DNA of 64,000 nucleotides, taken from Arthrobacter oryzae (GTDB taxonomy: Bacteria > Actinomycetota > Actinomycetes > Actinomycetales > Micrococcaceae). The notes under the pieces were generated by a model. The model had not been told where the DNA came from, did not search any database, and saw only the letters and a list, made by a program, of their open reading frames with translations. The first letter of the stretch is position 1; each line of letters opens with the position of its first letter. The stretch spans positions 60,469-124,468 of the forward strand of contig NZ_JAUSSM010000011.1 of assembly GCF_030812315.1 (NCBI RefSeq), written 5' to 3'. Below, piece by piece: positions 42,738 through 52,402 of the stretch. The translations under genes were made by a program, and so were the position numbers.

Positions 42738-43762
42738 TCGGTCTCCTTCTTCCTGGGTTCGGTTTCGTCCGGCTCTCCGGCGACGACGTCGATGGCAATG
42801 ATGCCGGCGTCTTCGGTGCCGACGATTGACTCCTCGTCGGCCACCAGTTCTGCTGCCAGCTCCTTGATGCCTTCAGCGTCGCCCAGGTCCACATCGTGGT
42901 GGGCGCCCAGGTACGCGTCGATCACCGCAGGGTTCTTCATGACGTCGACCGGCGGGCCCTCGGCAACGATCTTGCCTTCGGCCATGACCACCACCCAGTC
43001 GGCAATGTGGCGCACCATGTTCATGTCGTGCTCCACGAAAAGCACCGTCATGCCTTCCGCCTTGAGGTTCTTGATGTGGTCCAGGAGGGACTGGGTCAGT
43101 GCCGGGTTGACGCCTGCCATGGGCTCATCCAGCATGACCAGCTTGGGCCTGACCATCAGCGAACGCGCCATTTCGAGGAGCTTGCGCTGGCCTCCGGATA
43201 GCGATGCTGCGTAGTCGTCCTTCTTCACGTCCAGCTTGAACTTCTCCAGCAGGACGTTCGCCTGGGCGGTGATCTCCTTTTCCCGGCCGCCCCAGAGGCC
43301 CTTGAACAGGGCCTTGGAGAGCCGCTCACCGGGCTGTTCCGAACCACCCAACCGCATGTTTTCCATCACGGTGAGCTTGCCCATGACCTTGGTCAGCTGG
43401 AACGTGCGCACCATGCCCATCCGGGCCACCTTGTAGGGGGAGACGCCGGCGAGGCTGTTGCCTTCGAACTGCCACTTGCCCGAGTTCGGCATATCAAAGC
43501 CGGTGAGGAGGTTGAACAGGGTGGTCTTGCCTGCACCGTTGGGTCCGATCAGGGCGGTGATTTTGTGCCGGGGGATCTCGAGGTACTCGACGTCGACGGC
43601 GTTGATGCCGCCGAAGCTGCGGGTCACGTTTTCGGCTACGACGATGGGGTCCCGCTTCTTGCAACCGGGAGTCGCTTCTCCGGCGGCGATCGGCCGGGAG
43701 TCCGTCATGTAGTCGATTTTTTCGGTATTGCCTTCTGTGGGCACATTTAATTGTTCGCTCAT
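42734..43762 (-). CDS. livG: Branched-chain amino acid ABC importer ATPase LivG
   Basis: 342-aa ATPase: Walker A GPNGAGKTT, signature LSGGQRKLLEMARSL, Walker B LVMLDEPMAGVNP, H-loop FVEHDMNMV and the BCA_ABC_TP C block AYLGAHHDVDLG. It is longer than typical LivG (about 255-290 aa) by about 40 residues at the N terminus and a C-terminal acidic extension of about 50 residues (AAELVADEESIVGTED...). Overlaps livM by four bases. Confidence 0.94.
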   Translation of the reverse strand: MSEQLNVPTEGNTEKIDYMTDSRPIAAGEATPGCKKRDPIVVAENVTRSFGGINAVDVEYLEIPRHKITALIGPNGAGKTTLFNLLTGFDMPNSGKWQFEGNSLAGVSPYKVARMGMVRTFQLTKVMGKLTVMENMRLGGSEQPGERLSKALFKGLWGGREKEITAQANVLLEKFKLDVKKDDYAASLSGGQRKLLEMARSLMVRPKLVMLDEPMAGVNPALTQSLLDHIKNLKAEGMTVLFVEHDMNMVRHIADWVVVMAEGKIVAEGPPVDVMKNPAVIDAYLGAHHDVDLGDAEGIKELAAELVADEESIVGTEDAGIIAIDVVAGEPDETEPRKKETE

Positions 43763-44727
43763 GCGAATGCCAGCTCCTTCTTATTGCCAAAGACACCCTG
43801 CGGCCTGAAGATCATCAGCAGCATTAGGGCGACACCGACCAGAATGTAGCGCAGCTGACCGGCCTGGACGGTGTTCAGCCAGGTCACGGCGCCGGATTCA
43901 ATCAGGCCGTACAGGATGCCTTGGGTAAGGGACAGCACGACCCAGAAAATCATGGCGCCCACTACCGGGCCCAGGACGGTACCGAGTCCGCCCAGAAGCA
44001 GGACCGTGTACAGGAAGAAGGTCAGCTCCGTCCCGTAGTTTGCGGGCTGGACCGCACCGCGGGGAAGGGTGAAGACCATCCCGGCCAGGGCGCCGAGGAC
44101 GCCGCCGATGACCAGCGCCTGCATCTTGTAGGCGTACACGTTCTTACCGAGCGAACGGACGGCGTTCTCATCCTCGCGGATGCCCTTGAGGACACGTCCC
44201 CACGGGCTGCGCATCAGGAGCCACACAAGCGTGCAGCAGACGATGACAAGGCCCCAGCCGACTACGCGGATGAAGAAGTCCCTGTTGTTCATGCCGAGAT
44301 AAGAGCCTTCGGGGAACGGGTTCATGGCATAGAACCCTCCTTCGAAGGCGGCCAGGCCGTTGGCGGAACCCGTCACGGAGGTCAGCTGGTTGGTGGTGAC
44401 GATATAGCGGACGATTTCCGCGGCGGCGATGGTGACGATGGCCAGATAATCAGCGCGCAGGCGCAGGGTTGGAATACCCAGCAGCAGGGCGAAGATCGAC
44501 GAGCAGACGACGGCGATGAGCAGGCCGATAAAGAACGGCACCCCGAAGCTCAGCGTGGAGATGGCGAAGCCGTAGGCGCCCACCGCCATGAAGCCGGCCT
44601 GACCGAAGTTCAGCAGGCCGGAGTAGCCGAAGTGAACGGCGAGGCCGAGGGCGGCAAGCGCGTACGCCGCCGTCGTCGGGCTGAACAGTTCACCGGCAGC
44701 GCTGGAAAAAATAAATCCGAAGTCCAT
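43759..44727 (-). CDS. livM: Branched-chain amino acid ABC importer permease LivM
   Basis: 322-aa permease with eight to nine membrane helices. HFGYSGLLNFGQAGFMAVGA and LRLRADYLAIVTIAAAEIVR are LivM hallmarks; the cytoplasmic coupling loop is SPWGRVLKGIREDENAVRSL, and the protein ends IFRPQGVFGNKKEL. AGGAGA precedes ATG 44727. Nine bases separate it from livH. Confidence 0.95.
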   Translation of the reverse strand: MDFGFIFSSAAGELFSPTTAAYALAALGLAVHFGYSGLLNFGQAGFMAVGAYGFAISTLSFGVPFFIGLLIAVVCSSIFALLLGIPTLRLRADYLAIVTIAAAEIVRYIVTTNQLTSVTGSANGLAAFEGGFYAMNPFPEGSYLGMNNRDFFIRVVGWGLVIVCCTLVWLLMRSPWGRVLKGIREDENAVRSLGKNVYAYKMQALVIGGVLGALAGMVFTLPRGAVQPANYGTELTFFLYTVLLLGGLGTVLGPVVGAMIFWVVLSLTQGILYGLIESGAVTWLNTVQAGQLRYILVGVALMLLMIFRPQGVFGNKKELAFA

Positions 44728-44736
44728 GGCTGTCTC

Positions 44737-46077
44737 CTAACCCACGCGCTCGCGACGGCCCAGGATGCCCTGCGGCCGGAACAAGAGGACAACAATCATG
44801 ATGAACAGTGCTCCCACGTATTTGAGGTCGGCGGCGAGGCCGAACACGGTGGTCAGCTCCACGAAGATGCCGACGATGACGGATCCGATCAGTGCGCCGA
44901 ATACGGTCCCAAGCCCGCCAAGGGTCACACCCGCAAAGATGAGCAGCAGGATCTGTGAACCCATGTCGAACGTCACTCCCGGCCGGTAGTAGGCCCAGAG
45001 GATGCCGCCGAGGGATGCCAGCATGCCGCCGGCGACCCAGACAATCCGGATCACGTTGTCGACGTCGATGCCGGAGGCTGCCGCGAGGGCAGGATTGTCG
45101 GCGACCGCGCGGGTCGCCTTGCCCAGCCGGGTCTTCAGCAGGACGATGCCGATCAGGGTGATCACGACGGCACTGATGATGAGCGACCACAGATTGTTGG
45201 GCGAGATGGAGACGGGCCCGATCTGGATCTCAGTGCTTTGTGCGTACGGCAGCTGTTGGGTGGATCCGCCGAAGTAGAACTGAATGACGTAACGGACTGC
45301 CAGTGCGAGCCCGATGCTGACGATCATCATCGGCACCAGGCCGGTCCCGCGGCGGCGCAGAGGTTTCCACAGGCCTGCGTCCTGGACGTAACCGAACAGG
45401 CCACCGCCCAGCAGGGCGAGGACGATCGCCAGCCAGAACGGAAGGTTCATGGCATTGAAGGCGAAGACCAGGACTGCGCCGAAGGTGACCATTTCACCAT
45501 GGGCAAAGTTGGTGAGCCCCGTGGTTCCGAAGATCAGCGAGAGCCCCACGGCGGCCAGCGCCAGCAGAAGGCCGAAGCTGAGTCCGGCCACGAGCCTGTT
45601 GAGCAGGTTCTGGCCGAAGTCCTGTTGCTGGACGACGATGCCTTCGCCGAAGGCGAAGATCACGGAGAGATTGGAAGTCTGGCTGAAGGTGACGGTACGT
45701 GGGTTTTCCTGGCCGTCGGCGAGCCTGATGCCTTCGGGGAGGGTGGATTCGTCCAGCTCCACTTCATAGGTGCCCTGGACCGGGACTCCGATGGTCCAGG
45801 AACCGTTGGCGCCTGATGTTGCGGTCCCGGTGAAATCGCCGCTTTTGGCGGTGATCGTAACGTCAGCGATAGGTGCGCGGGCATCGTCCCGCAGGAAGCC
45901 GCTGATGCTGTTCTGGAACTGCTGGTTCGACGGGGATGGTGTCGGCGAGGGGGTGGTGGCCTGCGATGCCGGGGCAACGACGAGCAGAATTGCGACTACG
46001 GCGGCAAAAATAGCCCCCACTGCCTTCAGCAATCCGCCGCGCCGTCTGTGCGACAGGCCTCTCGGTGTGCTTCTCAA
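44737..46077 (-). CDS. livH: LivH permease with secreted Ig-like N-terminal domain
   Basis: 446 aa, against about 290 for ordinary LivH. Residues 1-40 form a signal peptide (twin-basic start, h-region AIFAAVVAILLVVA, cleavage near SQA); 41-52 a Thr/Ser/Pro linker; 55-137 a beta-sandwich module of the carboxypeptidase-regulatory/SdrD-B type (ISGFLRDDARAPIADVTITA...GSWTIGVPVQGTYEVEL); 155-446 the permease, with GLTNFAHGEMVTFGA, RAVADNPALAAASGID and LFRPQGILGRRERVG. TTG 46077 is preferred because GGAGG lies eight bases upstream; GTG 46092 is the alternative. The frame is continuous, so this is not a sequencing fusion of two genes. Confidence 0.92.
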   Translation of the reverse strand: MRSTPRGLSHRRRGGLLKAVGAIFAAVVAILLVVAPASQATTPSPTPSPSNQQFQNSISGFLRDDARAPIADVTITAKSGDFTGTATSGANGSWTIGVPVQGTYEVELDESTLPEGIRLADGQENPRTVTFSQTSNLSVIFAFGEGIVVQQQDFGQNLLNRLVAGLSFGLLLALAAVGLSLIFGTTGLTNFAHGEMVTFGAVLVFAFNAMNLPFWLAIVLALLGGGLFGYVQDAGLWKPLRRRGTGLVPMMIVSIGLALAVRYVIQFYFGGSTQQLPYAQSTEIQIGPVSISPNNLWSLIISAVVITLIGIVLLKTRLGKATRAVADNPALAAASGIDVDNVIRIVWVAGGMLASLGGILWAYYRPGVTFDMGSQILLLIFAGVTLGGLGTVFGALIGSVIVGIFVELTTVFGLAADLKYVGALFIMIVVLLFRPQGILGRRERVG

Positions 46078-46536
46078 AATGAAAACCTCCACATGGGGGT
46101 GGTCTGGGTTGCGCCTTTACAACCACTGCGAACGGAGCAGGGGACCGATCGTGGCGCCAAATATGCGGTAGACAAACCGGATATCTTGTGATGTTGGTCA
46201 CCCTGCTTGGGCTTATGTTACAGCTAGCAGACACCAAAGAAGCCCCGTGTAGGCACGCCTAAGATAGCGATCGGATAACAACCGTGAAGCACTGCCTGAG
46301 AATTAATTCAGTTCAGCTAAAGAAAACTTTTGTTGAGTCTGCGTGTCCCTAAACAGTCGCGCGCCTGCTGGCGGTGACGCGGGGCCAGCGAAACGTCCCT
46401 TCGCGGCGGTGGCCCATGTCACGGTTGGGTTTCGGGTGGCCCTCCGGGGGAACTATCCCTGCCGCCCGCACGTGGAAATTGGTACCTTGAACTATAAGGA
46501 TCACCACCTACCCCCTTTATTTGGAGGACACCCGCA
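46078..46536. other. 460-bp divergent intergenic region livH / BI-1 family gene
   Basis: The only gene-free stretch over 300 bases. It holds the livH leader and CRP-like site on the left, an AT-richer middle (46240-46340) in which I see no ORF or hairpin of note, and on the right a TATAAG box (46493-46498) followed 38 bases later by ATG 46537 with a GGAGGA Shine-Dalgarno. Confidence 0.6.
46160..46202 (-). promoter_or_regulatory. livHMGF promoter with CRP/GlxR-like site
   Basis: TGTGA-TGTTGG-TCACC at 46187-46202 matches TGTGA-N6-TCACA with one mismatch. On the minus strand CATATT (46160-46165) can serve as the -10 box, giving a start near 46153 and a site centred at about -41.5, the same arrangement as at livK. 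Confidence 0.6.
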
Positions 46537-47433
46537 ATGGCACTTGGCGGAAACCCGATCTTCAACGGAAAGAATTTCCGTGGAGCCACCCAGGCACCGC
46601 CTGTTCCGCAGGCTCAGTACGGCCAGAACCCCTACGGCCAGGCCCCGGGACGCGCGCCCGGGCAGGTCATGGACGCGCGGGGCGCCTGGATGGCCCAGCA
46701 GCAAAACATGACCCATGATCAGCTGCAGCAGATGTACAACCAGCCGGCAGCCGGCCCGGCCGAAACCGGGCGGATGACCTTTGACGACGTCATCATCAAG
46801 ACGGCTGCGTGCCTCGGCGTGCTGATGGCCGGCGCGGCTGTCACGCTCTTCGTGAGCATGCCGCTGGCCTCGTTGCTGATGATCGTTGGCGCCCTGGGCG
46901 GCTTCGTCCTGGCTCTCGTCAACACGTTCAAAAAGCAGCCCTCACCCGCGCTGATCCTGGCGTACGCCGGGCTGGAAGGCCTCTTCCTCGGCGGGCTCAC
47001 CCGCGTCCTAGACACCATGTACCCGGGCGTCGGGCTGCAGGCAGTGATCGGCACCCTGTCCGTCTTCGCCGTGACGCTGCTCCTGTTCAAGAGCGGCAAG
47101 GTTCGCGCCACGCCCAAGGCCATGAAGTTCTTCCTGATCGCCATGGTCGGTTACGCCCTGTTCTCCGTGGTGAACCTGGTCATGATGATGACGGGCCTGA
47201 CGACTGAACCGTTCGGCCTGCGCAGTGGAATTATTGGCGTCGTCATCGGCATCCTGGCCATCGGCCTCGCCGCGTTCTCCCTGGTCATGGACTTCACCAG
47301 CATCGACGAAGGTGTCCGCAACGGTGCACCGGAGCGGTTCTCCTGGACCGCTGCTTTCGGCCTCACGGTGACCCTCGTGTGGCTGTATGTGGAGATCATC
47401 CGCCTGCTGGCGATCCTCCGCGGCGACGAATAG
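46537..47433 (+). CDS. Bax inhibitor-1 / YccA family membrane protein
   Basis: 298 aa. A Gln/Pro/Gly-rich cytoplasmic N terminus (about 1-80) precedes seven membrane helices; the family pattern is seen in ALILAYAGLEGLFLGGLTRV and SLVMDFTSIDEGVRNGAP, the Asp-rich loop linked to pH-gated Ca2+ leak in BsYetJ-type relatives. The long proline-rich leader is typical of actinobacterial members. ATG with GGAGGA upstream. A bidirectional terminator follows. Confidence 0.9.
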   Translation: MALGGNPIFNGKNFRGATQAPPVPQAQYGQNPYGQAPGRAPGQVMDARGAWMAQQQNMTHDQLQQMYNQPAAGPAETGRMTFDDVIIKTAACLGVLMAGAAVTLFVSMPLASLLMIVGALGGFVLALVNTFKKQPSPALILAYAGLEGLFLGGLTRVLDTMYPGVGLQAVIGTLSVFAVTLLLFKSGKVRATPKAMKFFLIAMVGYALFSVVNLVMMMTGLTTEPFGLRSGIIGVVIGILAIGLAAFSLVMDFTSIDEGVRNGAPERFSWTAAFGLTVTLVWLYVEIIRLLAILRGDE

Positions 47434-47467
47434 AACCCAAGCCGGCGAACGCCGTCGTGCTGTAGCT

Positions 47468-47499
47468 GGAAAGGCCCCGCCAAACGGCGGGGCCTTTCC
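47468..47499. terminator. Bidirectional terminator between BI-1 gene and thiolase
   Basis: 14-base perfect arms GGAAAGGCCCCGCC (47468-47481) and complement (47486-47499), AAAC loop, then CTTTGG. Serves the convergent genes on both strands. Confidence 0.85.
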
Positions 47500-47542
47500 C
47501 TTTGGCGGCGCGTTCCCTCGTTGGCCCCGATTCTCTTTCGGG

Positions 47543-48781
47543 TCAGCTAAGCCGCTCGAAAATTACCGCCATTCCCTGGCCGCCGCCAACACAGAGCGTG
47601 GCGAGCCCGAGAGTTGCATCGCGCTCCCGGAGTCCGTTCAGCAGCGTGGTGGTCATGCGGGCTCCGGTCATGCCGAACGGATGCCCGAGGGCTATGGCCC
47701 CGCCGTGGACGTTGAGCCTGGCATGATCGATGCCGAGTTCACGGGCGCTGGCCACCACCTGCACTGCGAACGCCTCGTTGAGTTCCACGAGGTCGATGTC
47801 CCCGATTCCCAGCCTGGCCCGCTCCAGCGCCACTCGGGTGGCTTCGACGGGGCCCATGCCCATGAGTTCGGGGGAGAGGGCGCTGACGCCTGTGGACACA
47901 ATCCGTGCCAGCGGCTCCAGCCCCAGTTCACGGGCACGGTCATCGCTCATCACCACGACGGCGGCGGCCCCGTCATTCAGCGGACACGCGTTGCCGGCGG
48001 TCACCGTCCCCCCGCTGCGGAAGACGGGCTGGAGGGCGGCAACTGCCTCAAGGGTGACTCCGGTCCGAGGGGAGTCGTCCTGCTCCACGATGGTGCCGTC
48101 ACGGCGTGTGTACGGGGTGATTTCGCGGGCAAAGAATCCCGAGGCGATGGCGGACTCCGCCCGGTTCTGGCTCAGGACCGCCCACGCATCCTGCTCGGCC
48201 CTGCTGATCCCGTAGGTGGTGGCCACGTTCTCCGCGGTCTGTCCCATTGCGATGTAGATGTCCGGCATGCGGCCGCCCAGCCGCGGATCGGTCCACGGCG
48301 TGTTGGATGCTGCCCGCGCCTGGGTACGCCGCCGGGCCGGGTCGAAAAGCGGATTGTGGGTGCCAGCGTCGGTTTCGCCGGCCCCGGCCCAGTTCGGATA
48401 CCGGGACACGGCCTCGACGCCGGCAGCCACGAACGCATCCCCTTCGCCCGCCTTGATGGCGTGGAAGGCCATACGGATGGTCTGCAGGCTGGAGGCGCAG
48501 AACCGGTTGATCGTGGCGGCCGGGACGCCGTCCAGGCCCGCGAGGATGGTGACCACCCTGGCCATGTTGGAGCCCGCTTCGCCGCTCGGTTCGGCACAGC
48601 CAAGGTAGAGGTCGTCCAGGCCCCTGCCGTCCCCGCCATGGGGGTCGAAGGACGGGATCTTGTCCAGGGCGGCCGTGACCATTGCCGCGGCAAGGTCATC
48701 CGGCCGCTCGTCCTTCAGGGACCCCTTGAAGGCGCGTCCGATCGGGCTTCTGGCGGCGGAAACAATGACGGCTTCTGACAT
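47543..48781 (-). CDS. Acetyl-CoA C-acyltransferase (thiolase)
   Basis: 412-aa thiolase for fatty-acid beta-oxidation or acetoacetyl-CoA metabolism. Nucleophilic C95 (INRFCASSLQ), base His367 (GGAIALGHPFGMTGAR) and acid C397 (LCVGGGQGMA) are intact. It stands alone, without an adjacent FadB-like hydratase, so the chain-length preference is open. ATG 48781 lies six bases after TAGGCT (48793-48788 on the minus strand), suggesting a leaderless transcript from its own promoter downstream of galK. Confidence 0.94.
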   Translation of the reverse strand: MSEAVIVSAARSPIGRAFKGSLKDERPDDLAAAMVTAALDKIPSFDPHGGDGRGLDDLYLGCAEPSGEAGSNMARVVTILAGLDGVPAATINRFCASSLQTIRMAFHAIKAGEGDAFVAAGVEAVSRYPNWAGAGETDAGTHNPLFDPARRRTQARAASNTPWTDPRLGGRMPDIYIAMGQTAENVATTYGISRAEQDAWAVLSQNRAESAIASGFFAREITPYTRRDGTIVEQDDSPRTGVTLEAVAALQPVFRSGGTVTAGNACPLNDGAAAVVVMSDDRARELGLEPLARIVSTGVSALSPELMGMGPVEATRVALERARLGIGDIDLVELNEAFAVQVVASARELGIDHARLNVHGGAIALGHPFGMTGARMTTTLLNGLRERDATLGLATLCVGGGQGMAVIFERLS

Positions 48782-48801
48782 GCGCCCAGCCTACGCCCGA
48801 G

Positions 48802-49973
<1,172 letters not shown>

Positions 49974-49977
<4 letters not shown>

Positions 49978-51119
49978 GCGTGTGCGCCTTCCGGGATTGG
50001 ATTGAGTACTGAAGCGGGAACGGTAACGGTGCGTAGCCGCTCCGCGACCAGTTCGGGGGTGGTGTCGTTAATGAAAGCACCCATGGCCGCCTCGGAGCCG
50101 GCCAGGTATTTGAGCTTATCCTCCGCCCGGCGGGGGGAGGTGAGCTGCAGGTGGAGGTAGCCTGCCGGGCGCAGGAGCTCATCGAGCGGAGCCTGGTGCC
50201 AGGCCGAGATGTAGGGAGTGGGCGTCGGGTAGAGGGCATCGAGCCGCTTGAGCAGATCCAGGTACACGTGCGCCAGTTCGTCTTTCTCTTCTCCGCTGAG
50301 CGCGGCGAGGTCCGGCACCTGGCGGTGCGGAACCAGGTGCACTTCCAGCGGCCAGCGGGCCGCGAACGGGACGTAGGCGCTGAAGTTCTCGCCTTCAAGG
50401 ACCATGCGGCTTCCGTCCTCGCGTTCCGAGCGCAGGAGGGAACCGGTCAGCGTCTGCCGGCCGTCGCCGTCGTCGTAAAATTTCCGCGCGGCTGCTCCCA
50501 TCACTGCGGCGCGCGGCGTGACGTAGGGGTAGGCGTAGATCTGGCCGTGCGGGTGGTGGAGGGTCACGCCGATGTCTGCGCCGCGGTTCTCGAACGGGAA
50601 CACCTGCTGGATGCCCGGCAGCGCGTTGAGGGCCCCGGTGCGGTGCGCCCAGGCCTCCACGACGGTGCGTGCCCGCGTTTCACTCAGCCCGCTGAAGGAG
50701 CCGGTGTGCTCCGGGGTGAAGGACACCACTTCGCAACGGCCGAAGGCCGTGCCGGAGGTTCCCCAGCCGGCGTTGCCAGGAACCGGCCCAAGCGCCGGTC
50801 CCAGCGAGGGAAAGCGGTTCTCGAAGACGACGACGTCGTAGTCCGGCGCCGGGATCTCCGACGGGTTGGCCGGCGTCGTCGGGCAGATGGGGCACTGGTC
50901 GGCCGGGGGCAGGTGCGTGCGGCTCTGGCGGTGCGCCGCCACGGCCACCCACTCGCCGGTGAGGGCATCAAACCGGACTTCACCCGGCTCGCTCCTGGCA
51001 GGCAGCTCCCGGCGGTCGGGGGTCTCCTCGGGCGTGCGGGTGCTCTTTCCGGGCGTGGCGTCATCGAAATAGAGCAGCTCCCGGCCGTCGGCGAGGTTGG
51101 TGCTGGTGATGTGTGTCAT
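49974..51119 (-). CDS. galT: Galactose-1-phosphate uridylyltransferase
   Basis: Exchanges UMP between UDP-glucose and galactose-1-phosphate. It carries CPICPTT (metal site), FENRFPSL, the active-site HHPHGQIYAYP with the uridylylated His, and HLVPHRQ. 381 aa. ATG 51119 (MTHITSTNLADG) with AAAGGA upstream is chosen; the longer frame to 51329 runs through the AT-rich promoter. First gene of galTK. Confidence 0.95.
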
Positions 51120-51198
51120 ACGTCTTGTCCTTTGCGAGCGGCTGCCATCGGAGCCCTGCCCTCCCGGGCGGAACGGCTGGCATTTCCAATTCTCCCAT

Positions 51199-51248
51199 AA
51201 AGCGATCAAAAAGAAATAGTTTCGAACAAAAGTTAACATAGTCGCTTT
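51199..51248. promoter_or_regulatory. AT-rich gal intergenic segment bounded by inverted repeat
   Basis: Between divergent galT and galM, AAAGCGA (51199-51205) and TCGCTTT (51242-51248) flank an unusually AT-rich 36 bases containing TTCGAAC. It probably holds the galT promoter and a sugar-responsive operator; the regulator is not identifiable. Confidence 0.45.
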
Positions 51249-51299
51249 GGATGGTTCCGGAGGATGAGGCGGCAGGCGTGAGCAGGTACGGTGGTGCCC

Positions 51300-52304
51300 A
51301 TGACTTCGAGCAGCCCTCATTCCCGCCACAGCGACGCCGCCGCAGGCAAAACCGCAGCCGGCTCAAGCAATGCCGAAACCGGCGCGGCAGCCGGCGCGCC
51401 CCGCCGCTTTGCGTCCGGCCGGCAGTATGAGCTCCGCCGCGGTGATGCCCTGGCAGTGGTGACGGAGCTGGCCGCCGGCCTGCGGCTCTACACGCGCGGC
51501 GACGTCCAGCTGACGGAAACGTACGGGGACGCGGACATCCCGCCGGGAGCCACCGGCATTACGCTGGCGCCGTGGGCCAATCGGGTGGAAGGCGGCGTCT
51601 GGTACCTGGACGGCAAGAAGCAGCAGCTGGACATCACCGAGGTGTCCCGGAACAACGCCAGCCATGGCCTTCTGCGCAACGCCTCGTACGGGCTCGTGGA
51701 CGAGTCCGAGTTTTCAGTGACGCTGGAAGCCCCCATCTTCCCCCAACACGGGTACCCTTTCCTGGTCCGGCACCGTGTGCAGTATGAGTTGGCCGAGGAC
51801 CTGGGCCTGGTGGTCCGCCAGACGCTGGTCAACGATTCCCAGGCGTCCGCCCCCTTCGTCCTCGGGTCCCACCCCTACCTTAGGATCGGCGATGTACCGG
51901 CCGAGGATTTGGTCCTTACGGTGGGCGCCGGCAGCCGGCTCGTTGCCGACGAACGCCTCATACCCCGCAGCGTGGAACCCGTCAGCGGGGATGTGGACCT
52001 TCGCGCCGGCCGGACGGTTGCGGACCTGGATATCGACGTCGCCTACACTGACCTGACGCTCGACGGCGGCGTGGCGCGCCAAACGCTGCAGGCGTCCGAC
52101 GGCCGCAGCGTGGGCCTTTGGCAGGACGAAACGTGCGGTTACGTCCACGTCTTCGTCACGGACAAGTTCCCCGGCAGGCCAAAGGCTGTGGCAATCGAAC
52201 CCATGACCGGTCCGGCGAATGCGTTCAACAGCGGCGACGGCCTGCGCTGGCTGGCGGCGGGGGAGTCCTTCACCATGACCTGGGGCATCAGCGCGTCCCT
52301 CTAG
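51300..52304 (+). CDS. galM: Aldose 1-epimerase (galactose mutarotase-like)
   Basis: 334-aa mutarotase interconverting alpha and beta hexoses, feeding galactokinase. It shows the family path GATGITLAPWANRVEGG, NNASHGLLRNASYG, VLGSHPYLRIG (catalytic His) and AVAIEPMTGPANAFNSG (catalytic Glu). The first 35 residues are Ala/Ser-rich. ATG 51300 is seven bases after TACGGT (51287-51292), probably leaderless; GTG 51291 is the alternative. Divergent from galTK. Confidence 0.9.
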   Translation: MTSSSPHSRHSDAAAGKTAAGSSNAETGAAAGAPRRFASGRQYELRRGDALAVVTELAAGLRLYTRGDVQLTETYGDADIPPGATGITLAPWANRVEGGVWYLDGKKQQLDITEVSRNNASHGLLRNASYGLVDESEFSVTLEAPIFPQHGYPFLVRHRVQYELAEDLGLVVRQTLVNDSQASAPFVLGSHPYLRIGDVPAEDLVLTVGAGSRLVADERLIPRSVEPVSGDVDLRAGRTVADLDIDVAYTDLTLDGGVARQTLQASDGRSVGLWQDETCGYVHVFVTDKFPGRPKAVAIEPMTGPANAFNSGDGLRWLAAGESFTMTWGISASL

Positions 52305-52402
52305 TCCGGCGCTTCCAGGCCCCCTTGCCTGAAGTCCCGTGCCGGGGTGGATGGTGGCCGTGGCGGTTTCCCATCGGGGCTCAGCTGGGGAAGTATAAGG
52401 CT

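Noticed and set aside
41967..46077. Frameshift or chimera creating the long LivH
   Set aside because: The signal peptide, Ser/Pro linker, beta domain and permease are in one uninterrupted frame with uniform GC3 bias and a proper ribosome-binding site before the signal peptide.
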